From JAAZGD01 sp964489555 (GTDB taxonomy: Bacteria > Bacillota > Clostridia > Peptostreptococcales > Anaerovoracaceae): a stretch of DNA of 64,000 bases. The position numbers were made by a program, and so were the translations under genes. Positions 60,972-64,000 of this stretch are shown piece after piece (the first letter of the stretch is position 1; each line of letters starts with the position of its first letter). Where the stretch lies: contig CAZAZF010000005.1 in the NCBI GenBank assembly GCA_964489555.1, positions 47,932-111,931 of the forward strand, read 5' to 3'. The notes under the pieces are model-generated. The model saw nothing but the letters and a program-made list of their open reading frames with translations. It had not been told where the DNA came from and ran no database searches.

Positions 60972-61951
60972 AAATTACAATGGCCCATGGCAGCGGAGGC
61001 ACCGCTTCACATCAATTAATGGAGGAAATATTTGCCCCTTATTTTCACAACCCGATACTGGACCTAAGAGAGGATGCGGCCATTCTTTCCATGGAAAAGG
61101 GAAATTATGCCATGAGTACCGACACCTTTGTGGTAACACCTCTTTTCTATTCCGGAGGAGATATTGGAAAACTATCGGTTTGCGGAACCGTCAACGACTT
61201 GTGTTGCATGGGCGCCCGGCCCCAATACATGACTTGTGGATTTATCCTCGAAGAAGGCCTTTCTTTTGAGGTTTTGGAAAGAGTGGTGAAATCCATGGCA
61301 GGAACGGCAAAAGGGGCGGGGATTCGATTGGTGGCAGGAGATACCAAAGTCATCGATGGGCAGGGTGGGCTCTATATCAATACCACCGGCATCGGAAGAA
61401 TTCCGGAAGGACGCCAGGTGCGGGGAGCCAACCTGGCCCCGGGAGATGCAGTGCTGGTAACAGGCGTCCTGGGAGAGCATCATGCCACCATTCTAAGCCA
61501 TCGCATGAACATTGAAAATCAGATTCAAAGTGACAACGCGCCCTTGAATGGGCTGGTGGAAGCATTGTTTGATGCCAAGCTTCACCCCAAGGCTATGAGG
61601 GACATTACACGGGGCGGTTTGGGTACCGTGCTTCATGAGTTGGCTCAAAGCTCCAAGGCAGGCGTTCTTATAGAAGAAGAAAAACTGCCGGTCTCCCCGG
61701 CAGTGCAAGGATTTGCAGAAATCCTGGGGCTGGACCCCCTGTATATGGGAAACGAAGGGAAGCTGGTGGTGGTGGTGCCCTGGGAAGAAAGAGAAAGGGC
61801 GTTATCTCTGATTCGGAGCCAGGAATTGGGACGGGAAGCCGCCTTGGTAGGTCAAGTTATTCAAGGAGAAGGGGTGGAACTAAAAACCAGACTGGGAGGA
61901 ACCCGTAGAGTACCTCCGTTGGTAGGAGAAGGACTCCCTCGTATTTGCTAA
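60968..61951 (+). CDS. hypE: Carbamoyl dehydratase HypE
   Basis: 327 residues, PurM-like ATPase that turns the HypF-derived thiocarboxamide into a thiocyanate. AHGSGG at the start and the C-terminal Cys acceptor in LPRIC are both intact. ATG 60968 in the ATGA overlap with hypD; the longer frame upstream is inside hypD. Confidence 0.96.
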   Translation: MKITMAHGSGGTASHQLMEEIFAPYFHNPILDLREDAAILSMEKGNYAMSTDTFVVTPLFYSGGDIGKLSVCGTVNDLCCMGARPQYMTCGFILEEGLSFEVLERVVKSMAGTAKGAGIRLVAGDTKVIDGQGGLYINTTGIGRIPEGRQVRGANLAPGDAVLVTGVLGEHHATILSHRMNIENQIQSDNAPLNGLVEALFDAKLHPKAMRDITRGGLGTVLHELAQSSKAGVLIEEEKLPVSPAVQGFAEILGLDPLYMGNEGKLVVVVPWEERERALSLIRSQELGREAALVGQVIQGEGVELKTRLGGTRRVPPLVGEGLPRIC

Positions 61952-61957
61952 AAAAAC

Positions 61958-61985
61958 TTGTCATTTCCCCGTTCATCGGTATAAT
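61958..61985 (+). promoter_or_regulatory. Sigma-A promoter of the NuoL-like gene
   Basis: TTGTCA (61958-61963), 16-base spacer, perfect TATAAT (61980-61985), starting just after the hypE stop. The leader is about 60 bases. Confidence 0.75.
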
Positions 61986-62050
61986 AAGAGGGATGGGGAG
62001 TTTTTTTTGCCTCGTCATGTATACAATATACGCAATAATTGGAGGAAATC

Positions 62051-63961
62051 ATGACTACCTTATTATTTTTGATTTTATTTCCTCTACTCATCGCTTTGTT
62101 GTTGTTGCTAATCAAAGGGGATTTGCTCAGGGATGTGGTGGTGATTGGAGGAGCCGGCATCATTGCAGCAGCGTCGCTGGTGCTTGGTGTCATGTATTTT
62201 AATTCCGGAGGAGAAGTTTTTCCGGCCAAAGAAACCCAAGTGGGCACCATGATGATGGTTGTTGAGATTCTTTTGGCGGCGGTCATTGTGTTCTTGTCGG
62301 TAAAGCATAAAAAATATCTTCCGGGTCTTTTTGTCTTGATTCAGACGCCCTTGTTCGTCTGGTTTGAAATGACCCAGAGCCACCACATCAAGGTGGTAAG
62401 CAATCTATATATAGACAGGTTGTCTCTGATTATGGTACTTGTCATCGGCATTGTGGGTAGCTTGATTTGTGTATATTCCTTGGGGTATATGAAAGACTTT
62501 CAGCATCACCATGAAGGGCAAAAGGATCGCAGACCTTGGTTCTTCTTTTTAATGTTTCTGTTCTTATCTGCCATGTTTGGCCTAGTAATGTCCAACAATT
62601 TAGTGTGGATGTATTTTTTCTGGGAAATCACCACTCTCTGTTCATTCTTCCTCATCGGCTTTACCAAAACCAAGGAAGCGGTGAACAATTCCTTTCGTGC
62701 CTTGACTATGAATTTGATGGGCGGAATCGCCTTTGTTTTAGCCATTTTGATACTGGGGAATTATTATGGTACTTTGGAATTAAATACGGTTTTGCTTTAT
62801 GGCCAGATGGGGTACAGCGTGGTAATTCCCGTGTCCTTGTTGGTGTTTGCCGGCATCACCAAAGCAGCACAAATGCCTTTTTCCAGTTGGCTTTTGGGGG
62901 CCATGGTGGCGCCGACCCCTACTTCAGCATTGTTGCACTCTTCTACTATGGTAAAAGCCGGAGTGTTTCTCGTTATCAAACTTTCTCCCGTATTGGGATG
63001 GAATGGTGCGGGAATTATGGCCATGATGGTAGGAGGAATCACCTTCTTGATGGCTTCTTTTGCAGCCATTTCACAAAGCAATGCCAAGCGAGTATTAGCT
63101 TATTCCACGGTGGCCAATTTAGGGTTGATTATTGCTTGTGCGGGCATTGGAACAGATGAAACGGTATGGGCGGCTATCATGTTGGTAATTTTTCATGCTG
63201 TCACCAAGTCTCTCCTGTTTCTCTGTGTGGGCACAGCGGAGCACAGCCTGGAAAGCAGAGACATCGAAGATATGGATGGGCTCTTTTCAAAAATGCCCCG
63301 ACTGGCTCTCTTTATGATGGTGGGTATTTCCGGAATGTTCCTAGCTCCATTGGGAATGTTGGTTTCTAAATGGGCCGCCATGACGGCTTTTGTTGACTCA
63401 GGAAACATTCCGCTGGTGGTGATTATTTGCTTTGGCAGTGCCGCTACCGCTTTTTACTGGACCAAGTGGTTGGGAAAAATGGCAGCCATTATGGCCAAAG
63501 CTCAAAACATTGAAAAAAAGGTTCATCAAGCGGAATGGGTTACATTCTATGGCCTGGTTTCCATGGTTATCCTGATGTGCCTCCTCTTCCCGGCAGTATC
63601 TACCTATGTGGTGGTGCCCTATTTAAAGACCGTGTTTCCCTCAGTGGAAGCATTGGCCTTATCCTCTAGCAATCTACAGATTATGAGTGGAATGGTGGCA
63701 TTAATTATTCTTTTGCCTATTCTGTTCTTCAATAAAAGGCATTTTCGAAAAAAGAGAGTGGTACCCATGTATCTCTCCGGTGTCAACACGGGAGATAGCA
63801 CCAAATTTTATGGAGCCATGGGCAAGGAAGTGGAGTTGTCCCTTCGAAACTGGTATGTGGAAAATATCTTTGGAGAAGCAAAAATGACCTTGATTGGGAA
63901 TGTGCTTTGTTTATTAACCATCGTATCGGTGCTTGGAATTATGGCAGGAGACCAGCTATGA
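62051..63961 (+). CDS. NuoL/EchA/HyfB-like antiporter subunit of a membrane-bound complex
   Basis: 636 residues with about 14 hydrophobic segments. Antiporter hallmarks are present: Glu in FFWEITTLCSFFLIGF, Lys in ITKAAQMPFSSWLLGAM, followed by APTPTSALLHSSTMVKAG with its His and Lys. The C-terminus is longer than in NuoN-type proteins and ends in a last transmembrane segment. Such subunits pump H+ or Na+ in complex I, Mrp, Ech/Hyf group-4 hydrogenases and formate hydrogenlyases. The hyp genes just upstream favour a group-4 [NiFe] complex, whose other subunits would lie past 64000. ATG 62051 has GGAGGAAATC upstream; the longer TTG start at 62039 overlaps that site. Confidence 0.85.
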   Translation: MTTLLFLILFPLLIALLLLLIKGDLLRDVVVIGGAGIIAAASLVLGVMYFNSGGEVFPAKETQVGTMMMVVEILLAAVIVFLSVKHKKYLPGLFVLIQTPLFVWFEMTQSHHIKVVSNLYIDRLSLIMVLVIGIVGSLICVYSLGYMKDFQHHHEGQKDRRPWFFFLMFLFLSAMFGLVMSNNLVWMYFFWEITTLCSFFLIGFTKTKEAVNNSFRALTMNLMGGIAFVLAILILGNYYGTLELNTVLLYGQMGYSVVIPVSLLVFAGITKAAQMPFSSWLLGAMVAPTPTSALLHSSTMVKAGVFLVIKLSPVLGWNGAGIMAMMVGGITFLMASFAAISQSNAKRVLAYSTVANLGLIIACAGIGTDETVWAAIMLVIFHAVTKSLLFLCVGTAEHSLESRDIEDMDGLFSKMPRLALFMMVGISGMFLAPLGMLVSKWAAMTAFVDSGNIPLVVIICFGSAATAFYWTKWLGKMAAIMAKAQNIEKKVHQAEWVTFYGLVSMVILMCLLFPAVSTYVVVPYLKTVFPSVEALALSSSNLQIMSGMVALIILLPILFFNKRHFRKKRVVPMYLSGVNTGDSTKFYGAMGKEVELSLRNWYVENIFGEAKMTLIGNVLCLLTIVSVLGIMAGDQL

Positions 63962-64000
63962 AAAGTCAACCATAAATTCAGAAAATATTTAAATATTGTG

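Noticed and set aside
63958..63975. ATG overlapping the stop of the last gene, as a next gene start
   Set aside because: The frame closes after five codons (M-K-S-Q-P-stop); the next subunit must start elsewhere or past the window.
1..64000. tRNA, rRNA, CRISPR arrays, insertion sequences, prophage
   Set aside because: Gene-free stretches are short and I saw no T-loop plus acceptor pattern, no regularly spaced repeats, no transposase or integrase frames and no terminal inverted repeats.

Overview
The window is a chromosomal segment around the replication origin (oriC) of a strictly anaerobic, amino-acid-using Firmicute of class Clostridia. Reasons: Firmicute-type genes (rnpA/rpmH/yidC/khpB/mnmE/mnmG, dnaA/dnaN, recF/gyrB/gyrA, parA/parB with parS), AGGAGG-type ribosome binding sites, oxygen-sensitive enzymes (hybrid cluster protein, 2-oxoacid:ferredoxin oxidoreductase), full [NiFe]-hydrogenase maturation genes and an iron(II) uptake system. 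Genus was not determined. Composition looks mid-GC by eye, except for a clearly AT-rich stretch from inside dnaA to the end of rsmG (about 37.4-40.2 kb).

Layout. 0-4 kb: 3' end of hcp, pyrG and an amino-acid permease. 4-12.6 kb (minus strand): a sugar operon with an ABC importer (binding protein, double ATPase, permease), a ROK kinase, two Gfo/Idh/MocA dehydrogenases and two TIM-barrel isomerase/epimerase-like proteins; this set matches a keto-sugar pathway of the levoglucosan/3-keto-glucoside kind. 12.7-17 kb: a DUF218 membrane protein, an iron uptake operon (two feoA, feoB, a small Cys-rich membrane protein) with a double operator, and the divergent DtxR-type regulator. 17-21 kb: amino-sugar genes nagA, nagB, an N-acetylhexosamine 1-kinase and a sugar-1-phosphate nucleotidyltransferase. 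21-24 kb: plsC, trpS, a SigB/F/G-type sigma factor and an unusual cysteine-rich RsbW-like protein. 24-36.5 kb (minus): gyrA, gyrB, a lipoprotein, recF, a small membrane protein, mnmG, mnmE, khpB, yidC, yidD, rnpA, rpmH. 36.5-36.8 kb: DnaA boxes. 36.8-42 kb (plus): dnaA, a second origin element with DnaA-trios, dnaN, rsmG, parA, parB and two parS sites. 42-43 kb: a DUF1294 protein and a metallo-beta-lactamase-fold hydrolase. 43.4-50 kb: histidine degradation (hutH, hutU, hutI, fchA, ftcD). 50-53 kb: a four-subunit 2-oxoacid:ferredoxin oxidoreductase. 53-62 kb: a lipoprotein, a degenerate amidohydrolase, alanine racemase and hypABFCDE. 62-64 kb: a NuoL/EchA/HyfB-like antiporter subunit, probably the first gene of a membrane-bound respiratory or hydrogenase complex that continues past the window.

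How it fits together. Histidine would give glutamate, ammonia and methenyl-tetrahydrofolate; the adjacent oxidoreductase could take the derived 2-oxoacid to an acyl-CoA and reduced ferredoxin; Hyp-matured [NiFe] hydrogenase and the membrane complex could re-oxidise ferredoxin. Links between operons are inference from proximity.

Most notable points: (1) the gene order around oriC is what one inversion of the mnmG-to-dnaN block would make from the usual Firmicute order; (2) the keto-sugar operon; (3) an RsbW-like protein that has lost ATP-site residues and gained eight cysteines; (4) a perfect 14-bp palindrome shared by the permease and oxidoreductase promoters; (5) an amidohydrolase that lacks its metal-binding HxH motif.
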